A program made the translations under genes and the position numbers. A stretch of 64,000 nucleotides of DNA, from NCBI GenBank assembly GCA_026706025.1, contig JAPOZO010000030.1:1-64000 (forward strand). The letters run 5' to 3'. The DNA is from Candidatus Poribacteria bacterium (GTDB lineage Bacteria; Poribacteria; WGA-4E; WGA-3G). How positions within the stretch are numbered: position 1 is the stretch's first letter; every line of letters begins with the position of its first letter. The notes beneath the pieces were generated by a model. That model was not told where the DNA came from, made no database searches, and saw nothing but the letters and a program-made list of their open reading frames with translations. This document shows positions 36,108 through 44,997 of the stretch, piece after piece.

Positions 36108-38154
36108 AAGATTGTTCCTGTTGTTCGTGATTTTGGCTATAGTTGTTGGCGGCGTAGTATTTTTTAAGGTGCGTCCACAGTATCAAGCTTTGGGCCCGCA
36201 GGAGTTCGCGAAACTTCCCGAAAAGCCTGCGCTCCTTGCTAAGTTTAACCACGGGCCCAGTCCTATTAACTCTGTGGTATTTTCACCAGTCGATGCTTCT
36301 CTTGTCGCAAGTGCAGGTATTCATGGAATCATAAAGTTGTGGAACATAAATAACACAGACCTTCCATTGAGGATCCTCAATCACCCCGCAAATTATACAT
36401 TCATTGCTTTTTCTCCAAATGGAGAATTGCTGGCGAGTGCAGGCAATGGTGAGGAACTCATTTTGTGGGATGTCGCCTCAGGAAACAAAGTTAACACTAT
36501 TAAGGGCAATTTTGGATCTTTTGCCTTTTCGCCAGATGGAGATCAATTGGCGACATCCTATAAGTATGGAAAGGAAGTGAAACTCTGGAATATTCGGAAT
36601 CCAAAGAAAATCATTGAGGTGGCTACCCTACCCTTCGATGAAGCAAAAAGAGTCAATAGTTATACATGTACAGTAGACATTTCACCAGATGGAAAATTGA
36701 TTGTTATTGGATACGCGAACGGAACGGTGAACGTTTGGAATCTACAGACGAAACAACATGTAAAAACATTGAAAACGACTTTTGCAGAGATGGAGATTCT
36801 CAAGTTTTCACCAAACAACAGATTCTTGGTATGTAGCGGCCCTGAGGGTTACATGCGTGACGGTATCCGCTATAAAGGGAACACCGCTATGCGCTACATT
36901 ATGTGGTCATTACCTGAGTGGCAACGCCACAACGAGGTGCAAAATGGATATATTGAAAATTTTACCATTTCGCCTGATGGGAAAATGTGTGCCCGGGCAA
37001 ATACATATCTTGGGTTTCTTTCTCGTAGAGGAGTAGAAATCTGGTCAACTGCAAGTGGAGCAACGATTACCTCACTACCGACCAAGGCGCGGGATGTTGC
37101 CTTCTCACCCGATGGAAAAATGCTCGCGACTGCTGGTGAAGAGGGTATTCTCCGGTTGTGGGAATTTACACCGCAGCAATTAACATATACCACTGCGCCT
37201 GCTGATGTTATACGGATAGTTTACCTCCTGCCAAAGGATAAAGAACCACGGATAGGTATCTCGAAGAAACTGGACAAATCAATAAGAAAGGTTCAAGACT
37301 TCTATGCCAAAGAGATGGAACGCCACGGATTCGGTAGAAAAACTTTTGGGTTTGAAACGGATGAAAATGGCAGGGTAAAGATTTATTTTCTTAAAGAGGG
37401 ACAAATTATACATTATGATATGTCAAACGGTATCTGGCTCGCAGTAGCAGAGGACCTCTCAGGATCTATTGCTTGGGGACCGAAAATAATCGATGCCGGT
37501 CATAACCAGACATTTGCATACCCAAAAAATAATGTGGACCGTGTTAAAGACAATATCTGGATGGACGGAATTGAAGGTGCCTTTCATGGTAAACTTATAT
37601 TTTATGCCGCTAAAGTTTTCAATTGGAAAACTATCGCGTATACACTTAGGGAGGCATTCGGTTTGTCCTATGATGATTTTGTATATGAGCCAGACGCTTT
37701 GAAACGTTTCTTGTCCCGTGTAAACAGTATGATGCCTTGGGAAATAGACAGGGAAAAATTGTCCAAATGTGAAGCCGAGTGGTTGGATAAGAGTCGTTTC
37801 TTTAACCCAAACCAACCCTTCTTTAATAGATGCCCCGAAATTGAAATGAGTGTGTCCGAACCGGATGTAAAAAATTCGCGACGTTTTCAATTTGAGATTG
37901 CAGATGAAGATGGGATATATCAAGCACAACTGTTTGTATCAAGACAAGTTCAGAATCGATATATGACATGGCAAAGGGAGTTTCATGAAGGATGTCATCT
38001 GTTAAACGGTAAAAAGAGGGCTATGGTTGAATTTAGGATAACTGATGCCGCTGTCAAAGATGTTGAACTTCGGATGATTGATATATTTGGTAACATTGCG
38101 TCAAGAAAATTCCAAATTAAGGACGAGACATCGGAATCACCAGAAAACCTTTAG
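36097..38154 (+). CDS. WD40 protein with catalytically dead metzincin-like domain (array gene 3)
   Basis: The 685 aa product shares the full plan of gene 1: anchor (about 6-22), propeller, linker (VIRIVYLLPKD, FYAKEMERHGFGRKTFGFE), protease-like domain and tail (FRITDAAVKDVELRMIDIFG). The zinc motif reads YTLREAFGLSY at 515-525, where active paralogues have HELGHAFGLKH. Both metal-binding His of HExxH, the catalytic Glu and the third His are therefore all replaced (Y515, T516, E519, Y525). Flanking residues are conserved, so it aligns without gaps there. It is a predicted pseudoprotease with an intact frame. GGAGGGCTAA precedes the ATG, inside gene 2. Confidence 0.85.
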   Translation: MKSKRLFLLFVILAIVVGGVVFFKVRPQYQALGPQEFAKLPEKPALLAKFNHGPSPINSVVFSPVDASLVASAGIHGIIKLWNINNTDLPLRILNHPANYTFIAFSPNGELLASAGNGEELILWDVASGNKVNTIKGNFGSFAFSPDGDQLATSYKYGKEVKLWNIRNPKKIIEVATLPFDEAKRVNSYTCTVDISPDGKLIVIGYANGTVNVWNLQTKQHVKTLKTTFAEMEILKFSPNNRFLVCSGPEGYMRDGIRYKGNTAMRYIMWSLPEWQRHNEVQNGYIENFTISPDGKMCARANTYLGFLSRRGVEIWSTASGATITSLPTKARDVAFSPDGKMLATAGEEGILRLWEFTPQQLTYTTAPADVIRIVYLLPKDKEPRIGISKKLDKSIRKVQDFYAKEMERHGFGRKTFGFETDENGRVKIYFLKEGQIIHYDMSNGIWLAVAEDLSGSIAWGPKIIDAGHNQTFAYPKNNVDRVKDNIWMDGIEGAFHGKLIFYAAKVFNWKTIAYTLREAFGLSYDDFVYEPDALKRFLSRVNSMMPWEIDREKLSKCEAEWLDKSRFFNPNQPFFNRCPEIEMSVSEPDVKNSRRFQFEIADEDGIYQAQLFVSRQVQNRYMTWQREFHEGCHLLNGKKRAMVEFRITDAAVKDVELRMIDIFGNIASRKFQIKDETSESPENL

Positions 38155-38280
38155 CTTCAAAAATCATATCATAAACAGATTGTATAACGAGCACCGAGGA
38201 TTTCATAAAATAAAATACTATTATGAGATAATCGCTAACATCTGCTATTTCATTATTTCTAATGCTAAAAGGAAAATGAA

Positions 38281-40248
38281 TTGCGTTCCAAAAAACTTTT
38301 ACCTTTCTATGTGTTAATCACGCTTCTTGTCTCTGGTCTCATCGGTCTCTATATCTTTTGGAAAATCGACCCATCGAACCAAAAATTTGCGCAACCACCA
38401 GAAAAACTCACGCCGATTGCCGAGTTCAACCACGAAGCTCGGATTTACGATGTCGCTTTTTCGCCTGTGGATGCCTCGCTTGTCGCGGGTGCCGACGATA
38501 ATAACACAATAAAGTTGTGGCACTTCGCCAACACTGTAGCACCTCAAGCAATTCTCAGGGGGCACATTGGTCCGGTTAAATCAATTGCTTTCTCACCTGA
38601 TGGGAAATTGCTCGCGAGTGCGGGTTTCTTTTATAGTCGGGTTATATTATGGGATGTGCTTTCGGCAACGAAAATCAATTCCCTTGAGACTCCCGCCATA
38701 GCAGTCGCTATTTCGTCGGATGGGTACTATTTGGCGACTGCCGGTAGGCACTTGAAACTCTGGGACATTCGTAATCCAAAGGAGATAGCGGAGGTTGAGA
38801 CGTTCCCACACGATAAATCGGTGCTACTTTGGACGGTTAACTTCTCACCCGATGGGAAGTGGCTCGCGTGCGGAGATGAAAATGGCAGACTCAAAGTTTG
38901 GGATATACAGCATAAGAAACTTGTCCGATCCGTGAAAGCAAATTCCGATGAAATCCGATCTGTTCGATTTTCTGCTGACGGTCGCTTTCTCGCGAGTACT
39001 GGATTATATAGCCATACGCTATGGCGTTTACCAGAGTGGCAACTTCACGGCAAGATAATTGGCGAAGGGATAGGCGTAGATGTCGATTTTTCTCCTGATG
39101 GCAAAATGTACTCGACCCCTAATCTCAGAGGAGTGATCCTCCGTTCCGCTACGAGTGGTGCGCGAATTGTTTCGCTTGAAAGTACTACAGGCGCAATCAG
39201 ATCTATTGATTTTTCACCAAATGGGAATATGCTTGCCAGTGGTGGTAAAGATGAGACGCTTCGTTTGTGGAATGTTTCAGCACAGCAATTAACAAGGATT
39301 GACACCACCCAACACGATGTCGTTCGACTGATCTACTTTCTTTCCAAGGAGCGTCCACCGCAGCGCAGCATCATTGTCAAATTGGATAGACTGATAAGAC
39401 AAGCCCAACGTTTTTACGCCATTCAGATGAAAAGCCATGGGTTTGAGAGAAAAACCTTTACTTTTGAGACTGATGCCCATCGTAAAGCAAAGGTATATCT
39501 CCTCAAAGCACAACGTCCTGACGATTATTATCACGAAGATACTATTAAAAAGATCAGAACAGAGGTCACCAAACATTTTGATCGCTCAAAAAACATCCTG
39601 CTCATTGCTGTAGATATTAAAAGTGGTATATTTTTTGGCAAAGATAGCACAACATCTGGGGTAGGTGGTGTTACACCCTTTACATACGACAATGAACTGA
39701 ACAGATCACTCCATGGTGGGAGTGCTTTCGTTTCTGCTTCCCATAACGATTTAGAGTGGGATACGATTGCCCATGAACTCGGGCACGCTTTTGGTTTACA
39801 ACACGATTTTCGTGGACGTAATCGCAGCATTATGTCTTACGCAAGTGGAAGGTATGAATTGTCGAAATGTGCTGCTGAATGGTTGGATAAAAACCGATTC
39901 TTTAATCCGAATCAACCCTTTTTTGATAAACGCGCCACAATAGAGATGCTCTCACTCTCCAATGCTTCTGATGCCCCCACCCTCCAATTTGAGGTTACTG
40001 ATGAAGATGGGCTTCATCAAGTCCAACTGATTGTGCCAACAACCCGGCGCGACCCCGTCACGAAACAAGGTTTCAAGCTGCACAGTTGTCAATCGCTAAA
40101 TGGAGCGGAAAAGGCTACAGTTACATTTGAATTGCCAAAAACTTCTGTCAAGGAAATTGAACTCTGGATGATGGACCTGCACGGAAACATTGTATGGAGA
40201 GAATTTGACCTCAGCAAGGATTCAGCACAACTGTCTGAAGAGCCTTAG
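38281..40248 (+). CDS. Membrane-anchored WD40 protein with metzincin-type zinc protease domain (array gene 4)
   Basis: The 655 aa product has an anchor (about 8-24, LITLLVSGLIGLYIF), a WD40 propeller, and a linker (VVRLIYFLSKE, FYAIQMKSHGFERKTFTFE). The protease domain has H498-E499-x2-H502-x5-H508 (HELGHAFGLQHD) and Met-turn SIMSYA. The tail is a beta domain. It is more compact than gene 1 but equally intact at the active site. The start is TTG 38281 after AAAGGAAA; no ATG is in frame nearby. It is separated from gene 3 by 126 bp and is followed 22 bp later by coaD. Confidence 0.85.
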   Translation: MRSKKLLPFYVLITLLVSGLIGLYIFWKIDPSNQKFAQPPEKLTPIAEFNHEARIYDVAFSPVDASLVAGADDNNTIKLWHFANTVAPQAILRGHIGPVKSIAFSPDGKLLASAGFFYSRVILWDVLSATKINSLETPAIAVAISSDGYYLATAGRHLKLWDIRNPKEIAEVETFPHDKSVLLWTVNFSPDGKWLACGDENGRLKVWDIQHKKLVRSVKANSDEIRSVRFSADGRFLASTGLYSHTLWRLPEWQLHGKIIGEGIGVDVDFSPDGKMYSTPNLRGVILRSATSGARIVSLESTTGAIRSIDFSPNGNMLASGGKDETLRLWNVSAQQLTRIDTTQHDVVRLIYFLSKERPPQRSIIVKLDRLIRQAQRFYAIQMKSHGFERKTFTFETDAHRKAKVYLLKAQRPDDYYHEDTIKKIRTEVTKHFDRSKNILLIAVDIKSGIFFGKDSTTSGVGGVTPFTYDNELNRSLHGGSAFVSASHNDLEWDTIAHELGHAFGLQHDFRGRNRSIMSYASGRYELSKCAAEWLDKNRFFNPNQPFFDKRATIEMLSLSNASDAPTLQFEVTDEDGLHQVQLIVPTTRRDPVTKQGFKLHSCQSLNGAEKATVTFELPKTSVKEIELWMMDLHGNIVWREFDLSKDSAQLSEEP

Positions 40249-40270
40249 TTTCATCAGAAAGGAAATCATA

Positions 40271-40783
40271 ATGCCGAAAAAAATCGCTATCTTCCCCGCC
40301 AGTTTCGACCCTGTCACCAACGGACACGCTGACCTCATTGACCGTATTTGCAACCTTGATGTCTTTGACCAACTCATCGTTGCTATTGGTGTAAATCCAG
40401 AAAAACCAGCGCGTTTTACGCTTGAGGAGCGCACTGAGATGCTTAAAACCGTCATTGAACCGTATCCGCAAGCCACAATTGATGGTTATACCGGGTTGAC
40501 GGTACATTATGCACAAACACGTGGCGCGTGTGCTATCATCCGAGGACTCCGCGAAATCTCCGATTTTGAATGGGAATTCAAGATGGCACGGATGAATCAG
40601 CAGATCGCACCAGACATTGATACCGTCTTTATGATGGCAAATACACAATATGCGCACATTAGTTCAACGCTCGTGATGGAGGTCGTCCAGATGGCACAGC
40701 AAAAGTTAAGCGAGAAGAAGTTACAAGAGATGGTGCCAGCAATTGTGGTCGAATTTATCAAGAAGAAATTTGATGTATTATAA
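40271..40783 (+). CDS. coaD: Phosphopantetheine adenylyltransferase
   Basis: CoaD transfers AMP to 4'-phosphopantetheine in coenzyme A synthesis. The 170 aa product shows the nucleotidyltransferase core FPASFDPVTNGHADLI with the T/HxGH motif. It also shows LRGLREISDFEWEFKMARMN (as RGLR...DFE) and ISSTLVMEVVQ, the family's ISS motif. I start at ATG 40271 (GAAAGGAAATCATA upstream), not the longer frame that overlaps the array gene. The length is slightly above the usual ~160. Confidence 0.95.
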   Translation: MPKKIAIFPASFDPVTNGHADLIDRICNLDVFDQLIVAIGVNPEKPARFTLEERTEMLKTVIEPYPQATIDGYTGLTVHYAQTRGACAIIRGLREISDFEWEFKMARMNQQIAPDIDTVFMMANTQYAHISSTLVMEVVQMAQQKLSEKKLQEMVPAIVVEFIKKKFDVL

Positions 40784-40923
40784 AGGGTTATCACGCATCA
40801 GAGGCCGATTATTAGTTAAGAGATGATTAGCGACAATCATACCAAACTTGGAGGGCACCACGGAGGGGTAAATTGTTACAGAGTCCTCTTAACTGAAAAC
40901 TGATAACCGATAACTGAAAACTA
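40784..40923. repeat. Spacer with TCTTAACTGAAAACTGATAACCG tract
   Basis: This gap between convergent genes has a reiterated AACTGAAAACTGATAACCGA-type tract, and TTAGTTAAGAGA / TCCTCTTAACTGA complementary segments about 80 bp apart. A related segment (ATCAGTTAAGAGGA) occurs near 57252. It probably belongs to a dispersed palindrome family. No gene. Confidence 0.45.
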
Positions 40924-43281
40924 TTAAAACCGATTGTCCAAACTCACACTCACATTAAAGCCGGGCGCGTTTACGCCGGAACCGTGCGGACGATACCGCT
41001 GGTTGAGCAGGTTTTCAAGTGCTAATGTCAAACGTGTGGATTCAAAGAGTTTGACCCCGCCACGAATATTGAGCGTCCACCATCCCGGTGTACCGGCATC
41101 TATAGCATTGCCATTAGCGTCAAATTCAACTTCCGCCGGATCGCGTGTCTTTCCTTGTATCCGCGGGTCGCGGATGTCGCTCCGGTTTAGTCGCCGCTGT
41201 TCCGCTGCACCCCGTACATAGAACGTTCCCCAAAACTGGGTGTTCAACGGTTCCCACTGGATACCGACAATACCGTTCAACGGCGGTTCTCTTCGAGTAC
41301 GTGCTTCCCACGGTTTCTCCGGATCGGGTGCTTTGCCACCAATCTTGAGGACTTCGCCACGTAGGAGTGCTGCATTACCAAAAACCGACCAAGCGGGGAG
41401 AATTGGGATGCGTCCGGCGACTTCAACCCCCTGATATTGTGCCTCATCAACGTTATCAAACACGAGGACATCAATACCATCGTATTCCTTGATTAGGTCT
41501 TGGTGGAGTTGCGGTAGCGTTTTCCCTTGATACGCTTCTTGAACAGATTTGCGCGCAACTAAACCACTAACTCGACTGTAGAACAGTGTTAAGGCACCAC
41601 GGAAGTAGGAATGTTGTGCCTTGAGACCACCTTCAACTGTCCATGAAGTCTCAGGTCTCAGGTCCGGACTCGGTGCCGTGACACCCTCATTGGTGACTTC
41701 CACCGCCGTTGTATCGTTCAACGAAGGCGCACGGAAGGCTGTGCCAAAATTGCCGACGACATTCAAGTACTCCGTCAAACCGACGACCACCCCGGCACTT
41801 CCTGTTAAACTGCTGTCGAATACATTGAACTCGTCAAAAGCCGGATCTCGGACGGAGAGGTCTGCATTGGTTTGATAAAACGTCGCGCGTCCACCCAGTA
41901 TGAGTTCTACCCGCTCATGAACCTGAATTTCATCTTGAAGATACAGGCTTGCATCCCAAAACTGAGATCCGCTAATAAAGCGTCCCTTTTCTTCGTCAAT
42001 ATCTTCTTTGCCCGCATCAGTTTTGACGGTACGGCTCTGTATCGTATCAAGGTAGAATTCAGCACCACCGACCAAACGTTGACGCGGAAGGATCGAACTG
42101 ACCGTTTGCGTACTCAAACCGAGGGTGTTAACAGTATCGTATCGCTGCCGTCGAGCTGTTGCACCGCGTACCACCTCGTTTCGTCCCTCTTTTTGACGAT
42201 GATAAGAGGCTGTCACTCGGAACGTGTCAATGTTCGCTTCTACTGGATTAACTATATAGTTGGCATAAGCGAGGTCACGATCTTGCGGTTCAAAAAAGAA
42301 CTCGGCAAACTCCTGCGGTGCGATCTTATCATACCGCGGTGTTTGCGGCTGCCGCCACATCTGGTAAGCAATGTTGATAGTGCTTGTGTCGTTAAGTTGA
42401 TACCCAAATTTTGCATCGGTGTTAAAGGCACTCCAACCTAACGGACCTTCAGTGTCAATAAGCCATCTGTCAGGAATATTATCCTTTGGTAGTTCACGCA
42501 CCTCATCATAATCATAGAGCTTCACCCCACTCGGCATATCGTCCACTATTTCATACTTCCGATTCTTGTAGTGGAGGTCATATCCACTTCCGGGATTTAC
42601 GTCACCGTAGTCTCGCACGCCGCCACCAACGATGAATCCGAATCGACCTCGGTTCCCTGTTACCTCTAACCGACCGAGTTTTTCCTGTGTGGCAGTTGAG
42701 TAGCGAGCAAGCAGTCGTGGATGTATAGCCAAAGTTTCTTGCGATGGATTGATCGGTACTGCTTTTGTAAAGAAACTAACAACACCTCCCATTGCACCAC
42801 TACCATATAGCATAGAACTTGAACCGAGTAATACTTCAGCGCGTTCTAACATTTCTGGTGCGATGGTTGCTGTGTATTGGTTTGGTCCTGAGCGAAATGT
42901 CGAATTATTGAGACGGACCCAATCAACCTGTATCAACGTCTGGTAACCGGTTAAGCTTCGGAGCATCGGTGAACCTTGTCCGACTGTCGTCTCCTGAGCG
43001 ATTACGCCGACAGAATCACGAAGTAGGTTCGGCGCGTGTTCTACGTTGGACCGTTCCAATTGTTTTAAATCCAGAACTGTAATGGCGTTAGGGGTTTTGA
43101 AAGGCTCTTTCTCAGCACGTATGGCTGTTACCGTCACCTCCGGCACCTCCACAACTTTCTCCTCGTCCACAATTTTTTTGTCGGCTTTTTTATCAGCATG
43201 TTTTCTCGCGACCGTAGATGGCATCCAAATTGTGAATAGCATTAAGTTTAGAATAATAAAAAAATAAAGCGATTTTTGCAT
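40924..43281 (-). CDS. TonB-dependent outer-membrane receptor
   Basis: The 785 aa product has a signal peptide (about 1-25). A TonB-box/plug start follows (VEVPEVTVTAIRAEKEPFKT, ITVLDLKQLERSN). The plug domain has LIQVDWVRLNNSTF, ERAEVLLGSSSMLYGSGAMG and GVVSFFTKA. A ~600-residue beta-barrel ends in aromatic NRF. Such receptors import siderophores, vitamins or glycans. The plug of the haemin/siderophore-like group fits, but the ligand cannot be told. AGGAG precedes the ATG. No partner transporter is next to it. Confidence 0.93.
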   Translation of the reverse strand: MQKSLYFFIILNLMLFTIWMPSTVARKHADKKADKKIVDEEKVVEVPEVTVTAIRAEKEPFKTPNAITVLDLKQLERSNVEHAPNLLRDSVGVIAQETTVGQGSPMLRSLTGYQTLIQVDWVRLNNSTFRSGPNQYTATIAPEMLERAEVLLGSSSMLYGSGAMGGVVSFFTKAVPINPSQETLAIHPRLLARYSTATQEKLGRLEVTGNRGRFGFIVGGGVRDYGDVNPGSGYDLHYKNRKYEIVDDMPSGVKLYDYDEVRELPKDNIPDRWLIDTEGPLGWSAFNTDAKFGYQLNDTSTINIAYQMWRQPQTPRYDKIAPQEFAEFFFEPQDRDLAYANYIVNPVEANIDTFRVTASYHRQKEGRNEVVRGATARRQRYDTVNTLGLSTQTVSSILPRQRLVGGAEFYLDTIQSRTVKTDAGKEDIDEEKGRFISGSQFWDASLYLQDEIQVHERVELILGGRATFYQTNADLSVRDPAFDEFNVFDSSLTGSAGVVVGLTEYLNVVGNFGTAFRAPSLNDTTAVEVTNEGVTAPSPDLRPETSWTVEGGLKAQHSYFRGALTLFYSRVSGLVARKSVQEAYQGKTLPQLHQDLIKEYDGIDVLVFDNVDEAQYQGVEVAGRIPILPAWSVFGNAALLRGEVLKIGGKAPDPEKPWEARTRREPPLNGIVGIQWEPLNTQFWGTFYVRGAAEQRRLNRSDIRDPRIQGKTRDPAEVEFDANGNAIDAGTPGWWTLNIRGGVKLFESTRLTLALENLLNQRYRPHGSGVNAPGFNVSVSLDNRF

Positions 43282-43364
43282 AGTAGTTTTCTCCTACGGA
43301 ATTTACTTTTCTGTGTCCTCGGCATCCTATGCCATCTACAACCAACCTCTATCAATGTTATAAT

Positions 43365-43377
43365 ATGCAAATTGCAT
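43365..43377. promoter_or_regulatory. Possible operator palindrome upstream of the TonB receptor
   Basis: ATGCAA-A-TTGCAT is a perfect 13-bp palindrome about 85-95 bp upstream of the receptor start. It lies within the AT-rich gap shared with the divergent 43583 gene. Ligand-responsive regulation of TonB receptors is common, but I cannot assign a regulator. The rest of 43282-43582 shows no gene. Confidence 0.3.
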
Positions 43378-43582
43378 GCCACCCAAAATTTTGCTTGAAA
43401 TTGGTGAATTTCAACCCATTTTCGTCATAATTTGTGCTATGGTGTTCATTTTTTGAACAATTTTTATCAGATGCGGTCCGGCATATCCGCATCTCGCGTC
43501 AAAAATTAACGCTTGCGTTTTGCCATAGTTTGTGATAGGTTACACATTATATAACTCCGTAAACCCAAAAGAGGTTCAACAA

Positions 43583-44611
43583 ATGGCACATTTCAGGTTG
43601 GCTTTCGTTTTAATGGCATTCGCGATCCTGTATACGGGGATCGCTGTGCCGGAAGATCAAGATACGTCAAAGGGCGGTACAATCATAGGGGATATTCAAG
43701 ACACAACACTTCGTGAAAATTACCTGGGCGGGGTTCGGGTTGTATGTGTAAACGCAGACGGTGCAGAGTTTGAAACGCACTCTGATAAAGACGGACATTT
43801 TGAACGTGCAGGTTTACCCGCAGGTCAGTACGTTGTCAACATCTATAAGCCCGGATACGAAGACCGTGTAGGAAAACCTGTTTCAGTTATTGATGATGGA
43901 CGGCATTATGTCCCACTAACGATGAACATATCCAAGAACCCCAACGGTAACAGCAACGGGGGCGGTGTCCTTCGGTTCTGGGCTTACAATCGCACTAAAT
44001 CCGGAGGGCCAATGGAGGGGCTTGAGATTATAATTACCGGAACTGTTGGCGTTGATTCACCAGTAGTGACTGGTATTTCCGGCGCACACGGACTATTTCA
44101 AAGTGACAAATTGTCTCCGGGAACCTACATCGTAACGCTCATCAAAAATGATTATTCTCTTGTTTGCCCAATGACTGTTCAGGCGGGCAGAATTACCGAT
44201 GCCCGTATATTCCTCCCAATTCCCGATAAAAACACGGATGCCAATGTTCCACAAGCACAGGAATCGGAGTGGGCAGATGCAAAAAATGTTATCCACGGCA
44301 GGATTTTTGAAATGGTGCCTTCTTATACTTTGTTGAGTAATGTTAAGGTTGTGATTGAGGACGCAAACCGGATTGTGTTTAGTGACACATCCAATGCCGA
44401 TGGTGAATACGAGTGTCGGGGTTTGTCAGCAGGTCGCTATCTCATTAGCCTCCATAAAGACGGATATATTGAGAAAGAAGGGATGCCCCTAATTGTTACG
44501 AACAATGGAAACCATGCTCTGGGGGTTACTGAAGAAGGTATGTTTGTCAGTTATGCCGTGGTTGCCGACGGAAGCACCTTTAAACTCACACATGGAATGC
44601 GGAAAAAATAG
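43583..44611 (+). CDS. Secreted protein with carboxypeptidase-regulatory-like domains (paralogue 1)
   Basis: The 342 aa product has a signal peptide (AHFRLAFVLMAFAILYTGIA). Three Ig-like carboxypeptidase-regulatory (CarboxypepD_reg/Cna-B-like) domains follow, each with the hallmark ending: GLPAGQYVVNIYKPGYEDR, LSPGTYIVTLIKNDY and LSAGRYLISLHKDGYIEK. Each opens with a G-x-I/V-x-D/G strand. These domains are structural modules of cell-surface proteins. I start at ATG 43583 (AGAGGTT upstream) and not at the GTG 51 bp earlier. It lacks the C-terminal membrane helix found in paralogue 2. Confidence 0.8.
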   Translation: MAHFRLAFVLMAFAILYTGIAVPEDQDTSKGGTIIGDIQDTTLRENYLGGVRVVCVNADGAEFETHSDKDGHFERAGLPAGQYVVNIYKPGYEDRVGKPVSVIDDGRHYVPLTMNISKNPNGNSNGGGVLRFWAYNRTKSGGPMEGLEIIITGTVGVDSPVVTGISGAHGLFQSDKLSPGTYIVTLIKNDYSLVCPMTVQAGRITDARIFLPIPDKNTDANVPQAQESEWADAKNVIHGRIFEMVPSYTLLSNVKVVIEDANRIVFSDTSNADGEYECRGLSAGRYLISLHKDGYIEKEGMPLIVTNNGNHALGVTEEGMFVSYAVVADGSTFKLTHGMRKK

Positions 44612-44752
44612 AATTGCTAAATGGACGCGCTTTCAAAGCGTCCTTACCGATGATAGGTTGACTGGGGGATTTAAAAAAGAAAAAAGATGGGGCATTTTAG
44701 GGGACCCTCATAAGTGTCAATTTTAGAAACAACAACCGTCTCAGACCCAGGT
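44612..44752. other. Spacer after paralogue 1
   Basis: It contains a GGACGC / GCGTCC hairpin (44623-44643) close behind the stop, without a T-run. It also contains a segment GCATTTTAGGGGACCCTCAT (44693-44712) that closely matches the start of paralogue 2 (45043-45063, ACATTTTAGGGGGACCCTCAT). No gene. Confidence 0.45.
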
Positions 44753-44880
44753 CCGGTAGGTTCGGTTTTGCGGCGTACGCGAAGAAACACTTTCTTCGCA
44801 TTGGATTTTAGCGTTTGCAATACGCAGAAATACCCAAACAAAAACACCCCAAATGCGATCTGCATTCCTAACCGAACCGG
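44753..44880 (+). repeat. Dispersed palindrome family member with 99-bp loop
   Basis: The left arm CCGGTAGGTTCGGTT (44753-44767) and right arm CCTAACCGAACCGG (44867-44880) match the compact hairpin at 63560 but are separated by ~99 bp. The loop contains further inverted repeats (GCGTACGC, CGAAGAAA/TTTCTTCG). The flank after it (CCTTGAAGACTTCAAAACCC, then CCCGTAGGG and CCCTGTAAGGGTGGCAT) parallels 3995-4110. The stretch to 44997 has no gene. Confidence 0.75.
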
Positions 44881-44997
44881 ATACGACGCGGAAACCTTGA
44901 AGACTTCAAAACCCTCTTCAGTCCCGTAGGGAGGTTATGTTTATAGAAGGACGTTTGAAAGAAGTATTCAACCCTGTAAGGGTGGCATGTTTATATT

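Noticed and set aside
41872-42441. 189-codon plus-strand frame inside the TonB receptor gene
   Set aside because: It is antisense to a well-supported barrel gene with no own motifs.
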